Shown here in pieces: positions 17,103 through 26,763 of a stretch of DNA of 63,151 nt. Numbering within the stretch: position 1 is the first letter of the stretch; each line of letters starts with the position of its first letter. This DNA is from Ketobacter sp. GTDB lineage: Bacteria; Pseudomonadota; Gammaproteobacteria; Pseudomonadales; Ketobacteraceae. The notes below the pieces were generated by a model. It was not told the DNA's origin. It ran no database searches and worked only from the letters and a program-made list of their open reading frames with translations. Made by a program: the position numbers and the translations under genes. The stretch spans positions 1-63,151 of the forward strand of contig NZ_RCHN01000011.1 of assembly GCF_003671495.1 (NCBI RefSeq), given 5' to 3'.

Positions 17103-18326
17103 TCATGCTGTTGTGGTCTTTTGTTGTTGTTTTTGTTGCTGTGTCAGGGCGTGCAGCTGGTGCAGGCTCAGCACCTGTGTGCGCGGTTGCGGGTGGTGCT
17201 GGGCCCGAATCCAGCGAAAGCACATGGTGCCGCTCTCATGTCCGGTGGTGTTGATCCAGTTGGGCAGGCCGGGGTCCTGGTGGGCCACCACAATGCGCAC
17301 CGATCCGTCCGTTTCGTAATGGGCAAGATGTTTGTTGGTGTGAATGCGGTAATGGGTGTAATCCAGGGATTCCATCCAGTAATTGTTGAGCTGGAAATTC
17401 CAGTGTTCACAGGGCGGCGGTGTGACCTCAATCAGCAGCACCTGATCCGGCGCCAGGGCCCAGTGGCTGTGGTAATAGATGATGTTGGGATCACCGCCGG
17501 CGGCGGTGGAGGTTGCCGGGTCGAACTGGGGCAACTGATTGCTGTGCTGCTGGAAATCCCGCGCCCACTTGGCAAACAACAAGGCGGCACCGGCCACCAG
17601 GGTGCTGGTGGATTTCAGGCCTGCGTCCACTTGCTGGGGCGTCAGGGGGGAAGGCCCCGAGTGCTCGCCGTCGGCGCAGATCCGCTCGATGTGCAGCTCG
17701 GCGGGAATTTCCCGCTCCCGGTCCAGAAAGGTTTGCCGCACGATCAGGTTGCCGCTGTCCGCGTGCATGGGCAGCCAGTTTTTCGGATGCGGCCGGCAAC
17801 TGACGATGATGTCAAAGTTGCCGTCGGCGTCGATTTCCAGTAGCGATGCTTCCAGGTAACCGGAAGGGGGCATGCCGCCGCCCTGGCCGTAGTGGCCGAT
17901 CTGGGTGCCGAAGCCCAGGTACTTCACGCTGTTGCGGCGGCCGCGGATGCGATAGTCGTAGGCCCCGCTGATGCAGGCGGTCTGGTAGAAATTGTCCGGG
18001 TTGTCCGCCCCCATTTTGACGGTCTCGTGCACCACACGATGCAACACAGGGGCTTTGGGGTCTGCGTGTTCCAGAAACGCCATCAGGCCGGCGCGGGTCA
18101 GGCGGGTCAGGTAGCGATAGCCCTCCGCCTGGTTGAATGCATCCTGCGGTGTGCCGGGAAAACTGAGGGCAGCACCGGCGGCTTTCAGGGTGTCACAGAA
18201 GTCTTCCCAGCTCTGCCCGGAGAGGATGCGTTGCTCGGCCACAGAGGCGGCGCTGATCCCCCGCAGCTGGCGCCACCACAGGGTGATCTGACGGAATCGA
18301 TTCAACAGGCGGATGGCAAGTTTCAT
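17103..18326 (-). CDS. DUF1214-domain protein
   Basis: This 407-aa protein has a DUF1214-like C-terminal domain (about residues 290-385; VLLIEVTPPPCEHWNFQLNN and later VVAHQDPGLPNWINTTG). The N-terminal 280 residues hold TRLTRAGLMAFLEHAD and a GGGMPPSG loop. It has no signal peptide, and it ends in a Gln/Lys/Thr-rich tail. The molecular function of DUF1214 is not established; these genes often accompany sulfotransferase and SDR genes, as here. It lies 12 bp after the first SDR of the operon. Confidence 0.78.
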   Translation of the reverse strand: MKLAIRLLNRFRQITLWWRQLRGISAASVAEQRILSGQSWEDFCDTLKAAGAALSFPGTPQDAFNQAEGYRYLTRLTRAGLMAFLEHADPKAPVLHRVVHETVKMGADNPDNFYQTACISGAYDYRIRGRRNSVKYLGFGTQIGHYGQGGGMPPSGYLEASLLEIDADGNFDIIVSCRPHPKNWLPMHADSGNLIVRQTFLDREREIPAELHIERICADGEHSGPSPLTPQQVDAGLKSTSTLVAGAALLFAKWARDFQQHSNQLPQFDPATSTAAGGDPNIIYYHSHWALAPDQVLLIEVTPPPCEHWNFQLNNYWMESLDYTHYRIHTNKHLAHYETDGSVRIVVAHQDPGLPNWINTTGHESGTMCFRWIRAQHHPQPRTQVLSLHQLHALTQQQKQQQKTTTA

Positions 18327-18338
18327 CAGGCTTCACCG

Positions 18339-19142
18339 CTATCCCATATAGGCCTGGCCACCGTCGATGGCAATGCTTTGGCCATTGATGTAGGCGCACT
18401 GGTCGCTGCACAGCAGGGCCACAAAACGGCCGATGTCCTGCTCGCAATCGCCCACCCGCTGCATGGGCAGGGAGCGGATAAAGGCCTGGGATTCCGCCGG
18501 GTTGTTGTCCATCCACCATTGCAGGCCGGGGGAGGCCGCCAGGGGCAGGATCACATTGCTGCGGATGCCGTCTTTGGCCCATTCGCAGGCGGCGCTGTGG
18601 GTGAGGGCGCGAATGGCCTCTTTCACGGCAGCGTAACCGCCATAGCCGGAACTGTCCCAGCGTTTGGCGGCAGTGGACGCCAGGTTGACAATGCAGCCAC
18701 CGTTTTTCAGGTGGGGATAACAGAGCTTCATCAGTCGTAAGGTGGCCATGGGGCCCGACTGCCAGCCCCGCTCCAGTTGTTCGTCACTTAACTCCAACAG
18801 GTTGCCCAGGCACATTTCCTGGGCGTTGTTCACCAGGATGTCGAGCCGGCCGAACCCGTCCAACACCCGCTGCACCAGCGGTTCCAGTTGCGCTGCCTCC
18901 AGTACGTTGCAGGTCAGGGCCAGCGCCTCGCCACCCCGTTCCCGGATCAGGTCGCAGGTGTGCTGGAGCTTGTCCGGTGTGCGTCCGGCCACGGCGATGC
19001 GCGCACCCTGCTCGGCCAGCGCCAGGGCAATCCCCTGGCCGACGCCCTGACCGGCACCGGTGATCAGGGCCACTTTGTCCTGCAGGGGCTGTGCAGCCTG
19101 AAGTTGAGTATGGGATGGAGAATTGCTGTGTGCGGAAGCCAT
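18339..19142 (-). CDS. Short-chain dehydrogenase/reductase (FabG-like)
   Basis: This 267-aa classical SDR starts at the ATG at 19142, preceded by AGGAAGA; an upstream TTG is less likely. Motifs are LITGAGQGVGQGIALAL (cofactor), LVNNAQE (a variant NAG), the catalytic Ser in NLASTAA and YAAVK. The C-terminus INGQSIAIDGGQAYMG is typical. It is the first gene of the seven-gene minus-strand operon and faces a TetR gene across a 112-bp region carrying a 16-bp palindrome. Confidence 0.9.
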   Translation of the reverse strand: MASAHSNSPSHTQLQAAQPLQDKVALITGAGQGVGQGIALALAEQGARIAVAGRTPDKLQHTCDLIRERGGEALALTCNVLEAAQLEPLVQRVLDGFGRLDILVNNAQEMCLGNLLELSDEQLERGWQSGPMATLRLMKLCYPHLKNGGCIVNLASTAAKRWDSSGYGGYAAVKEAIRALTHSAACEWAKDGIRSNVILPLAASPGLQWWMDNNPAESQAFIRSLPMQRVGDCEQDIGRFVALLCSDQCAYINGQSIAIDGGQAYMG

Positions 19143-19199
19143 GATTCTTCCTATCAATTATTAGTTTTTTTCTGAACGGTAAAGTATGATCCGTATAAA

Positions 19200-19215
19200 T
19201 GCAATATATATTGCA
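19200..19215. promoter_or_regulatory. 16-bp palindrome between SDR operon and TetR gene
   Basis: The arms TGCAATAT and ATATTGCA are perfect. The site, in the context ATGCAATATATATTGCAAA, resembles the left part of the palindromes at 1-28 and 62975-63002, with one extra base between TGCA elements. It probably serves the divergent TetR and SDR genes. Confidence 0.6.
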
Positions 19216-19254
19216 AAATGATTATAAAATGGATTGTCGATAAGAGGAGTGGAT

Positions 19255-19941
19255 ATGAATGCAGCCGTGGACGCCGTCCGCAGTAAAGGGGAGGTAACCC
19301 GGGAACGGATTCTGGACGCGGCAGAGCAACTGTTTGCGGAACTGGCTTTTGAAGGCACCACCCTGCGGGAAATCGCAGCGTTGGTGGGCATTCGTGAACC
19401 CAGCCTGTACACCCATTTTGCCGGCAAGGACGCCATTTACACGGCGGTCATTGATCGGGCCCTGATCCCGTTCAGTGATCTGCTGCAGGACTGGAACCGC
19501 TCGGAACTGACCGTAAAAACCCTGTTCGACATGCCTGCCAGGCTGGTGCAGTTGCACGCCCGCCACCCGTACAGTGCCCAGATCCTGCATCGGGAGTTCA
19601 CCAGTCCGCCGGCGCGCATCAGCCCGCAGGTGCTGCAATGGCAGCAACAGTTTGTGGCGCAGTCGCAGCGCTTTATGGAAGGTCTGCCGGACGGCGCGCT
19701 GACAGGCAGTGCCCGGTCGCAGACACCAGGGCCTGAGAAAACCGGTATGGAGAGGTCAAGGATCAACAAAACCCAGGTGGTGGCCAACATGATCACCTGC
19801 ACCAACCTGATCCTGGGAATCTTTTCCACCCGGGGTATGCAGATGCAGCTGTTGGGGGAGGACTACGACGCCGAACCGGTGTTGGCGGAACACCTGCGCC
19901 TGGCCAATCGCATTTTCAAGAGTCTGGTGATGTCAAATTAG
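19255..19941 (+). CDS. TetR/AcrR-family transcriptional regulator
   Basis: This 228-aa regulator starts at the ATG at 19255 after AGAGGAG; an upstream TTG is less likely. The helix-turn-helix covers about residues 15-60 (TRERILDAAEQLFAELAFEGT, then LVGIREPSLYTHFAGKD). The C-terminal ligand domain is divergent. It is transcribed away from the seven-gene SDR/sulfotransferase operon, the usual layout for a TetR repressor of its neighbours, and the palindrome at 19200-19215 is its likely operator. The ligand is probably a pathway intermediate (inference). Confidence 0.9.
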   Translation: MNAAVDAVRSKGEVTRERILDAAEQLFAELAFEGTTLREIAALVGIREPSLYTHFAGKDAIYTAVIDRALIPFSDLLQDWNRSELTVKTLFDMPARLVQLHARHPYSAQILHREFTSPPARISPQVLQWQQQFVAQSQRFMEGLPDGALTGSARSQTPGPEKTGMERSRINKTQVVANMITCTNLILGIFSTRGMQMQLLGEDYDAEPVLAEHLRLANRIFKSLVMSN

Positions 19942-19958
19942 CGTCACAGCCACCGGAC

Positions 19959-20213
19959 TCAATCACTTTCGCCCCACAGGTATTCATCGATCTCCCGCAT
20001 CATAAAATGATTGTCCTTCACCGTGCGGGCGATGTTTTCGGCTTCCGCCTGGGAATAACCGTGCAGATTAAAGCTGGTGCGTCCGGCTGGATGACCCTGG
20101 TAAAACAGTTGGATTTCCAGATTCCAGTTGGCGTTCTGTTGTGGGTCGGGGTTGAGGCGGATGTGGGCTTTCAGGTTGCGTTCCAGTTGGGTAATAAAAT
20201 TCAGGGTATCCAT
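19959..20213 (-). CDS. Small protein of unknown function paired with NifX-like gene
   Basis: This 84-aa acidic protein has no signal peptide or membrane segment. Two helices flank a strand-rich middle (NWNLEIQLFYQGH, then AGRTSFNLHGYSQAEAENIART). It begins 9 bp after the NifX-like gene, so the two are probably co-transcribed. I recognise no family. Confidence 0.65.
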   Translation of the reverse strand: MDTLNFITQLERNLKAHIRLNPDPQQNANWNLEIQLFYQGHPAGRTSFNLHGYSQAEAENIARTVKDNHFMMREIDEYLWGESD

Positions 20214-20222
20214 GGCGGGTGA

Positions 20223-20714
20223 TCAGCCGTCCCAACCTTCGTCGTCCATGGCGTCAAACCGGCTTTCGCTTTGCCCCTGTTTTTTCTTCAGAATGTTGGC
20301 CAGCCAGAATGCCGGTGTACCCTGCAACTCGCTCTGGATGCCGGCGATGAGTTCCTCCACATCCGGCCCGCCGGTGACTTTCATGGGGGTAATGCCCAAG
20401 GCGATCAACTGGCGACTGGCGGAGCCGCCCACGGAACCGCAGTAAACAATGTCCGCACCCACCAGCCAGGACAGCTTGGGTTTCAGTTTGTCCTCGTTGC
20501 CGTCTTTTTTCTCATAACCGAAATCCTTGTGGGTGATGAGGTCGGCGGTGTCGGCACTGATGCTGAAAACATAAAACGCTTCCGCCGAGCCAAAGTGCTG
20601 ATCCACCAGGTCACCGTCAGAAGAGGCGAAGGCCACAATCAATTGACGGCTGTCATCGACAGCATCGGCAACGGAGTCGTAATCATTGCTGACAGCGAGT
20701 TGTTCCATGGACAT
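20223..20714 (-). CDS. NifX/NifB-like (dinitrogenase FeMo-cofactor domain) protein
   Basis: This 163-aa protein has the Nitro_FeMo-Co fold at about residues 24-125: LIVAFASSDGDLVDQHFGSA (the HFG motif) and ADIVYCGSVGG. In this family the domain binds iron-molybdenum or iron-sulfur cofactors. Here the short N-terminal extension and the acidic tail after a KKKQGQS stretch are unlike nitrogenase NifX. No nif structural gene is visible, so a metal-cofactor role outside nitrogen fixation is more likely. GGAGGA precedes the ATG. Confidence 0.82.
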   Translation of the reverse strand: MSMEQLAVSNDYDSVADAVDDSRQLIVAFASSDGDLVDQHFGSAEAFYVFSISADTADLITHKDFGYEKKDGNEDKLKPKLSWLVGADIVYCGSVGGSASRQLIALGITPMKVTGGPDVEELIAGIQSELQGTPAFWLANILKKKQGQSESRFDAMDDEGWDG

Positions 20715-20944
20715 GGCGGTTCCTCCATCAGGGTACGGATGACGTTCTGTTGGAATGGAATCTGCAATCCCCGAACCATCCGGACGGCCTCCAGTGAGTT
20801 CCGGTGTTGAAGCGATAACTGCAGCTAGAACAGATGGTTATTGCGTTTCAAGGCGACAGTGTCAGCGCCGTTGCAGGGCCAAACGGTTGACTGCTATATG
20901 ACATTGTCATGTTTGCGACAGGCATCAGGAGTCACCATCCAACC

Positions 20945-23206
20945 ATGATCCGCAGTATTGGCCTGCAGGCAGCCCAGGAACAAAAACGTGGGCAATACGA
21001 CATTCGAACCCGGCATCGGGATGCCGATGGCAATCCACGTTTCGTGAATCACCTGATTCGGGAATCCTCCCCCTATTTGTTGCAGCATGCCCACAACCCG
21101 GTGAAATGGCGCAGCTGGGATGCCGGCGCATTGCAGCTGGCCAAAGAGCAGAACAAGCCGGTGTTCCTGTCAGTGGGGTACAGTACCTGTCACTGGTGCC
21201 ATGTGATGGAAGAAGAAAGTTTTGATGACCTGCAGGTGGCTGAGCACCTGAACCGGAACTTCATTGCCATCAAACTGGATCGCGAGCAGCGCCCGGACCT
21301 GGACGAATTGTACATGACGGCGTTGCAGATCATTCGTGGCAGTGGCGGTTGGCCCATGTCGTTGTTCCTGACGCCGCAAGGCGCCCCATTTTTTGGGGGC
21401 ACCTATTACAACAAGGCCCAGTTCATCGAAGTGCTGCAACAGGTGCACCTGTTATGGCAGGAGGAACAGGCGGAGTTGATGCAGCAGGCTGATCAACTGC
21501 TGGCGCAAGTCAAAGGCTACCTGGAACCGGTTCTGAAGCCGCAGCAACCGGACCCGCAGCTGCCGGAAATGCTCAGTCAACACCTGCTCAAACTGCAGGA
21601 TCAAGAACACGGCGGCTTTGGCCAGGCACCTAAATTTCCCCAGGAACCGTATCTGTTGTTCCTGCTGGACCAGGTGGCACGGGATGTTCAGTGCCCGCTG
21701 CCGCACAATCCACTCTGGCGGATGCTGAGTGGTGCCCTCGACGCCATGCTGCAGGGAGGCCTTTACGATCAAGTGGGTGGGGGCTTTCATCGTTACGCGG
21801 TGGACCCGGGTTGGCAAGTACCGCACTTTGAAAAGATGTTGTATAACCAGGCGCAATTGGTGCGGGTGTATGCCCAGGCTTTTGCGTTGAGTGGTAATCC
21901 GGAATACCGGCGTCTGGCGGTGGAAACCCTGGCCTATGTCAGCACGGAAATGCGTGACGCGCAGGGTTTGTTTTTTTCCGCCAGCGATGCCGACAGCGAA
22001 GGCGAGGAAGGCTTGTTTTATATCTGGCGTCACACCGAGCTGAAAATGCTGCTGGAGCCGGCGGAGTTTGAACTGCTGACCCGTTGTTATGCCATCACAG
22101 AACAGGGCAACTTCGAGGGGCGCTTGGTGTTGAACCTGCAATCGGATTTGCGGGCCTGTGCCGACCGTCTGCAGGTACCCTATCCGGAACTGGTGGAGCG
22201 CTTGGCACGAATCCGCCAGATCCTGTACCGACACCGGGCATTGCGCCAGCCACCCTTGACCGACCACAAGGTGATTACCGAGTGGAACAGCATGATGATT
22301 GCGGCCTATGCGGAAGCCGCGCGGCTGTTGGATGAGCCGGACTATTACGACATTGCCCGCCAGGCGGCCACCACTCTGTTGGCCGTGCATCGCCGAGAGA
22401 GTGGTGCCCTCTGGCGCCTGAGCCTGGGCGGGCAGGGCTCCGAGGAAGCCTTGCTGGAGGACTATGCCCATCTGCTGGATGCCCTGTTGCGACTGTATGA
22501 TGTGGCCCAGGATCCGCAGTGGTTACAGCAGGCGATGACACTTTACTGTGCCCTCATGGAGCAATATTGGGACAAGGAGCAGGGTGGCTTCTTTGTGAGT
22601 GGTAAGCAGGTGTCCGGGCCGTTGCCGGTGCGCAGCAAGAATGTGGCGGACTCCGCCACCGTCTGTGGCAATGGCTTGATGTTGACGGTTTTACAGGAGC
22701 TGCAGGATCGAACTGGTGAGTGGTTGTTGCGGGATAAAATCAACACCCAGCTGCGAACCTTTGCGGCCTCCGTGAACCAGGCGCCGCTGTCCTCGCCCAT
22801 GCTGGTGAAGGGTATTGTGCACAGGCAACAGGGTAGTGCCCAGGGGCTGCAGTATGGAGCCGGGGGTGCCTTGTGGGCCCGTTTACAATGGCGGGGTGTT
22901 CAGGCGAATGGCGAGCAGCGTTTACAACTGACAATCCGTGGACGCAGCCCCTTTTACATTGATCCCCGGCAGGTAACCGCCGTGCATTATGGATCGGACC
23001 AGCGACCAGAGGCCATACCGTTGTCTTTGGGAAACACCGTGAATGACCCTGCTGCGACCGTCTGGGAGTGGACCTGGACGCTGTCGCTGCCCCATACGCA
23101 GGGTGCCGGGTTGAAAGTGGGCGTGACAGTGCGAGCCTGCAACGCCGACCGTTGCCATACACCGGAACAACTGGTGCTGGTGTGTTGGCCGCTTGCGGAC
23201 CCTTAA
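20945..23206 (+). CDS. YyaL/DUF255 thioredoxin-domain protein (SPATA20-like)
   Basis: The product is about 753 aa from the ATG at 20945, which has AGGAG upstream at slightly long spacing; an ATG at 20909 is an alternative without such a site. The N-terminal thioredoxin-like domain carries the signature [14 protein letters not shown]. The middle is an alpha/alpha-barrel like glycosidase toroids ([30 protein letters not shown]). The C-terminal tail of about 100 residues is beta-rich. The family is widespread; its reaction is not settled. Its stop codon overlaps that of the convergent GAF-repeat gene by 3 bp (TTAA). Confidence 0.88.
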   Translation: MIRSIGLQAAQEQKRGQYDIRTRHRDADGNPRFVNHLIRESSPYLLQHAHNPVKWRSWDAGALQLAKEQNKPVFLSVGYSTCHWCHVMEEESFDDLQVAEHLNRNFIAIKLDREQRPDLDELYMTALQIIRGSGGWPMSLFLTPQGAPFFGGTYYNKAQFIEVLQQVHLLWQEEQAELMQQADQLLAQVKGYLEPVLKPQQPDPQLPEMLSQHLLKLQDQEHGGFGQAPKFPQEPYLLFLLDQVARDVQCPLPHNPLWRMLSGALDAMLQGGLYDQVGGGFHRYAVDPGWQVPHFEKMLYNQAQLVRVYAQAFALSGNPEYRRLAVETLAYVSTEMRDAQGLFFSASDADSEGEEGLFYIWRHTELKMLLEPAEFELLTRCYAITEQGNFEGRLVLNLQSDLRACADRLQVPYPELVERLARIRQILYRHRALRQPPLTDHKVITEWNSMMIAAYAEAARLLDEPDYYDIARQAATTLLAVHRRESGALWRLSLGGQGSEEALLEDYAHLLDALLRLYDVAQDPQWLQQAMTLYCALMEQYWDKEQGGFFVSGKQVSGPLPVRSKNVADSATVCGNGLMLTVLQELQDRTGEWLLRDKINTQLRTFAASVNQAPLSSPMLVKGIVHRQQGSAQGLQYGAGGALWARLQWRGVQANGEQRLQLTIRGRSPFYIDPRQVTAVHYGSDQRPEAIPLSLGNTVNDPAATVWEWTWTLSLPHTQGAGLKVGVTVRACNADRCHTPEQLVLVCWPLADP

Positions 23207-24105
23207 AACACCAGCGTAATGATGGAGTGCAGTTTGCCCTCCACGATAAATGGGATAAAGACACAGCGCTCATGGTTGGCGTGATCACACTCCTCCACCA
23301 GGGGGCGGCCACTGAGCCAGGTTTCACCCAGGGCGCCCTGTCCGCGGGCGAAGGCCGTATCCAGATAACGTTGCTCCAGATCGCTGGACTCTGAGCAGAA
23401 GCCGGTGCGTAACAACAGGTAGCGGTCATCCCGGTCGGGCACCCAGACTTCAAAGCGCTTGGCGATGGGGGTGGACAGTGTAGAGAGGAAGGTGACAATG
23501 CGCACATCCTTGGCGGCGTAGCTGAAGGGGATCGCGAGGCCACTGGTGATGCCGCTTTCCTCGGCGTTGCGCGCCCTAAGGAAACTGTTGGAATGGGGCA
23601 GGTCATTGATCATTACCGGCCGGTTCTGATCCCAGGCCTGCCCCGGCAAACCGCGGCCGCGTAACATGGTGAGGCGGCGCGAGATCCAGCCAAATCGTTC
23701 CAGCTGTCCGTAATAACCATCCGCCAGTTTGAGTTCATTGCTGCTGCCGGAAGGGTTATGCCAGACTTCGACAGCACCGGACAGGTCGCTGCCGGCACCA
23801 CAGAACAACACCACCACGCCCAACAGGAAGTCACCCGCGAACACCGGAATCGACAGCGCGCAGGCCAGGCCGGCATCCTGGGCCAGCTGGCTGCGCTTGA
23901 AATCCTCCCCGCTGAGGTCGGTCCAGATCAGAGGGCGGCGCTCGGCCCAGGTTCGCCCCGGCATACCCTCTGCGAAGGCAAATGCCATGGCTTGGCTGGC
24001 GGATGCAAATTGCGCCAGATCGCCGTAGTGTGAAGAGGCCAGGACCAGAAACTGGCCGCTCAGATCCGGTTGCCAGACTTCCGCGGCTTTGACGAATAAC
24101 GACAT
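23203..24105 (-). CDS. Protein of three GAF-like repeats
   Basis: This 300-aa soluble protein is built of three tandem units that each begin EVW (about residues 9, 113 and 219). Each has a G-x-P/L-G-x-x-W/T...RP motif ([38 protein letters not shown]). The first two then have a small-residue strand such as LSIPVF or LAIPFS. This is the pattern of GAF sensory domains. No output domain is attached, so it may bind a small molecule and act through a partner. GGGGAG precedes the start. Confidence 0.72.
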   Translation of the reverse strand: MSLFVKAAEVWQPDLSGQFLVLASSHYGDLAQFASASQAMAFAFAEGMPGRTWAERRPLIWTDLSGEDFKRSQLAQDAGLACALSIPVFAGDFLLGVVVLFCGAGSDLSGAVEVWHNPSGSSNELKLADGYYGQLERFGWISRRLTMLRGRGLPGQAWDQNRPVMINDLPHSNSFLRARNAEESGITSGLAIPFSYAAKDVRIVTFLSTLSTPIAKRFEVWVPDRDDRYLLLRTGFCSESSDLEQRYLDTAFARGQGALGETWLSGRPLVEECDHANHERCVFIPFIVEGKLHSIITLVF

Positions 24106-24404
24106 ATCGACAGGCTCCCCAAGGCTGATGCTTGGTTCAAGGCTACTATCAGTGTCCAGCGGCTGGCAACAATTCCGTCACATTCGGCCAGATACGGCTT
24201 GTCCCTGCACCCCATACAAACCCGCTTAGTGCGAAGATCAATCAGTTTTTGGGGCAATGCCGGACAAAAAGCCGTAATTTTCACAGAGGGCCCCACAGGC
24301 TCTGGACATTCGCAGGTTAAGGGCACAAGAATATTGGTCTCTCCCAACCGTCGTCGTTATTCAGTCATCGGGGTCAAGCACAGTACGAGGGGTGGTGTAT
24401 TCCA
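24106..24404. other. Gene-free region before the kinase pair
   Basis: I see no credible gene or strong repeat in these 299 bases. They should hold the divergent promoters of the GAF-repeat gene and the kinase gene. Confidence 0.5.
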
Positions 24405-26720
24405 ATGGAAGTGGTAATACCTGGCTATAAGATAGTCAAAGAAATCGGCAAGGGCGGCATGGCCACAGTCTATGTGGCGGTGCAGGAAAGTTTCAATCGC
24501 CAGGTGGCGCTGAAAATCATGGCGCGTCACCTGACCGGCGATGAGATATTCAGTGAGCGTTTCTTCCGCGAAGCCCGCATCATCGCCAGCCTGAATCACC
24601 GCAACATTGTACCGGTGTTTGATGTGGGGCGGGCCGGGCCCCATCACTACCTTTCCATGGAGTATCTGCCGGGCGGCGATCTGAAACAACGCCTGAAGCA
24701 GGGCATTCGCGCTGAAGAAGCGCTGCACGTGATTTATGAGATCGCCACTGCCCTGGCCTACGCCCACTCAAAATCCTACATTCATCGCGATATCAAACCG
24801 GAAAACATTTTGTTCCGGGAAGACAATACCGTGGTGCTGACTGACTTTGGTATTGCCAAAGCCCTCGATACATCCGACTGCAATATGACGTCCACCGGCA
24901 TGATTGTGGGCTCCCCCCATTACATGAGCCCGGAGCAGGCACTGGCCCGGGAAATCGACATCCGCTCCGACATCTACAGCCTTGGGGTTGTGTTCTACGA
25001 GGTGCTGGTGGGCAAGCCTTTATATGATGCCAACTCGTCGGTAGCGGCGGCCATCAAGCACATCTCCGAGCCGATTCCCCAACTGCCGGAGACTTTCTCC
25101 TATCTGCAGCCGCTGTTGGAAAAAATGGTGGCAAAGGCTCCGGAAGACCGCTATCAATCCGCCGGTGAAGTGGCGTTTGCCCTGGAACCCTATTTGCGGG
25201 CGGCACCGGAAAACTGGAATACCGTTGTGCAGGAGGCGTTCGTCAGTGAAACCGACGGCGGCACCCGAATCATGGTACCGGCCACGGGTCAGCATCGGGC
25301 GGCAGTGGCGACGCCCGCCCCGATGCCCACCGGTCGGCATGCGGCAGCGCCCTCGTTGCAAGCGGCTGCGCCCTCGCTGCAAGGGGATGCGGGCCGTGCC
25401 AAATTCAGCAGCCGGGTGTCCGAGGCGGCGATCCAGGTTGAGCACAAGATTGAGGCGCGACTGCATAACCTGCGCTCCGGCATGCTGACAGATCGCAGAA
25501 AACAGGGGGCCATGGCGGCGGCTGTGGTGTTGCTGGTGGGGGCCGGGTTGACCCTGTCCAACCGGGGTGCAGATGAGTTGCCGTCCCCAGCGCAACCGGT
25601 GGCACAGACGCCGGTGATGGCGCCTGATCCTGCGCCCGGCCCAGTACTGGAAGAGGATACGCCACAGCTTTCCAACGCTGAGGAATCCAAAGTCGAACTT
25701 CCCGCGCAACAGCTCACACAACAGCTCACACAACAGGAACAAACCGATCCGCCATCTGGGCAGGCGGATTCCGGTGATGTGCTGGCCAGTTATCTGGACG
25801 ACCTGGATACCCGTGCGGGCCCGGCCACGCCGCCGGAAGTCATTGAGGAGGCTGCGCCACCGCGGGAGCCACCACCGCAGCCGGAGCAAAAAGCCCATTC
25901 CGTGGGCATCATCGCCACCGCCGAGGCCGCACCGGAGGAGCAGGATGCAGAGCAGCAGACCCTGCAATTGGCGTTGCTGGAAACCGCAACCGACAGCGCA
26001 ACCACCAATGCCTCGGATGCCGAGCCGGATTGGGTACCCATCGACGGCACCGGCTCCAGCAGCGGGGAACTGGAACGTTTATTGGGGCAGGCCCGGGAGG
26101 CCCTGCGCCGGGACCGCCTGATGCTGCCAAAACAAACCAGCGCCTACACCCTGTACTTACAAGCGCTGGAATTGAATCCCACCAACCCGGAAGCACGCCA
26201 GGGCCTGGATCGCATTGTGAGCAAGTATCTGGTGCTGGCCAGTCGGCAATTGAATGAGGGTGAGCTGGACCAGGCGCAGGAATATGCAGATCGGGCCGCT
26301 GCGGTGGCAGCATTGGACGGTGTGTCCGCGGAGCAAAAGCAGGAGGTGGGGCGCATGCAGAGCACCATCGAGCGCGTGCGCTACCTGGAGGTCATGGAGC
26401 AACTGGAAACCTGGATTTCTGTTGTGAAACAGAAACAAAACCTGACACCGGAAGACCTGAACCGTGCCTATGAATCCTACATGTCGGTGCTGAATCACAA
26501 TTACCGTGATCCGAAAGTGTCTGTGGCCCACGAAGTGTATGCCAATGCATTCTTCAATCTCGGCAAGCGCTATTTTAAATCCGATGATCTGGAGGTGTCC
26601 GGCGACCTGATTACCAAAGGATTGGAGATCAATCCCGAACACGAAAAGCTGCAGGATCTGAATGCCCGCTGGGAACGTAAGAAAAATGGCGACGAGTGGT
26701 TTATGGACCGCTTTTACTGA
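24405..26720 (+). CDS. Transmembrane Ser/Thr protein kinase with C-terminal helical repeat domain
   Basis: This 771-aa protein has a complete Hanks-type kinase domain at about residues 7-270. It shows a Gly loop (EIGKGGMATVYVA), Lys37 in VALKIM, HRD at 127-129 with Lys131 and Asn134, DFG at 147-149 and SPE at 175-177. A Pro/Ala/Gln-rich linker has short repeats (AAAPSLQ; QQLTQQLT). One membrane segment (near residue 370) precedes a low-complexity extracytoplasmic spacer and a TPR-like C-terminal domain of about 220 residues. The kinase should face the cytoplasm and sense envelope signals. Its paralogue follows 43 bp downstream. Confidence 0.9.
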   Translation: MEVVIPGYKIVKEIGKGGMATVYVAVQESFNRQVALKIMARHLTGDEIFSERFFREARIIASLNHRNIVPVFDVGRAGPHHYLSMEYLPGGDLKQRLKQGIRAEEALHVIYEIATALAYAHSKSYIHRDIKPENILFREDNTVVLTDFGIAKALDTSDCNMTSTGMIVGSPHYMSPEQALAREIDIRSDIYSLGVVFYEVLVGKPLYDANSSVAAAIKHISEPIPQLPETFSYLQPLLEKMVAKAPEDRYQSAGEVAFALEPYLRAAPENWNTVVQEAFVSETDGGTRIMVPATGQHRAAVATPAPMPTGRHAAAPSLQAAAPSLQGDAGRAKFSSRVSEAAIQVEHKIEARLHNLRSGMLTDRRKQGAMAAAVVLLVGAGLTLSNRGADELPSPAQPVAQTPVMAPDPAPGPVLEEDTPQLSNAEESKVELPAQQLTQQLTQQEQTDPPSGQADSGDVLASYLDDLDTRAGPATPPEVIEEAAPPREPPPQPEQKAHSVGIIATAEAAPEEQDAEQQTLQLALLETATDSATTNASDAEPDWVPIDGTGSSSGELERLLGQAREALRRDRLMLPKQTSAYTLYLQALELNPTNPEARQGLDRIVSKYLVLASRQLNEGELDQAQEYADRAAAVAALDGVSAEQKQEVGRMQSTIERVRYLEVMEQLETWISVVKQKQNLTPEDLNRAYESYMSVLNHNYRDPKVSVAHEVYANAFFNLGKRYFKSDDLEVSGDLITKGLEINPEHEKLQDLNARWERKKNGDEWFMDRFY

Positions 26721-26763
26721 TACTCTTGCCCGTACATGCAACTGACATGAACTTGAAAATCAC

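Noticed and set aside
20223..20714. Evidence for nitrogen fixation
   Set aside because: Only one FeMo-cofactor-type domain is present, with no nitrogenase gene in sight.
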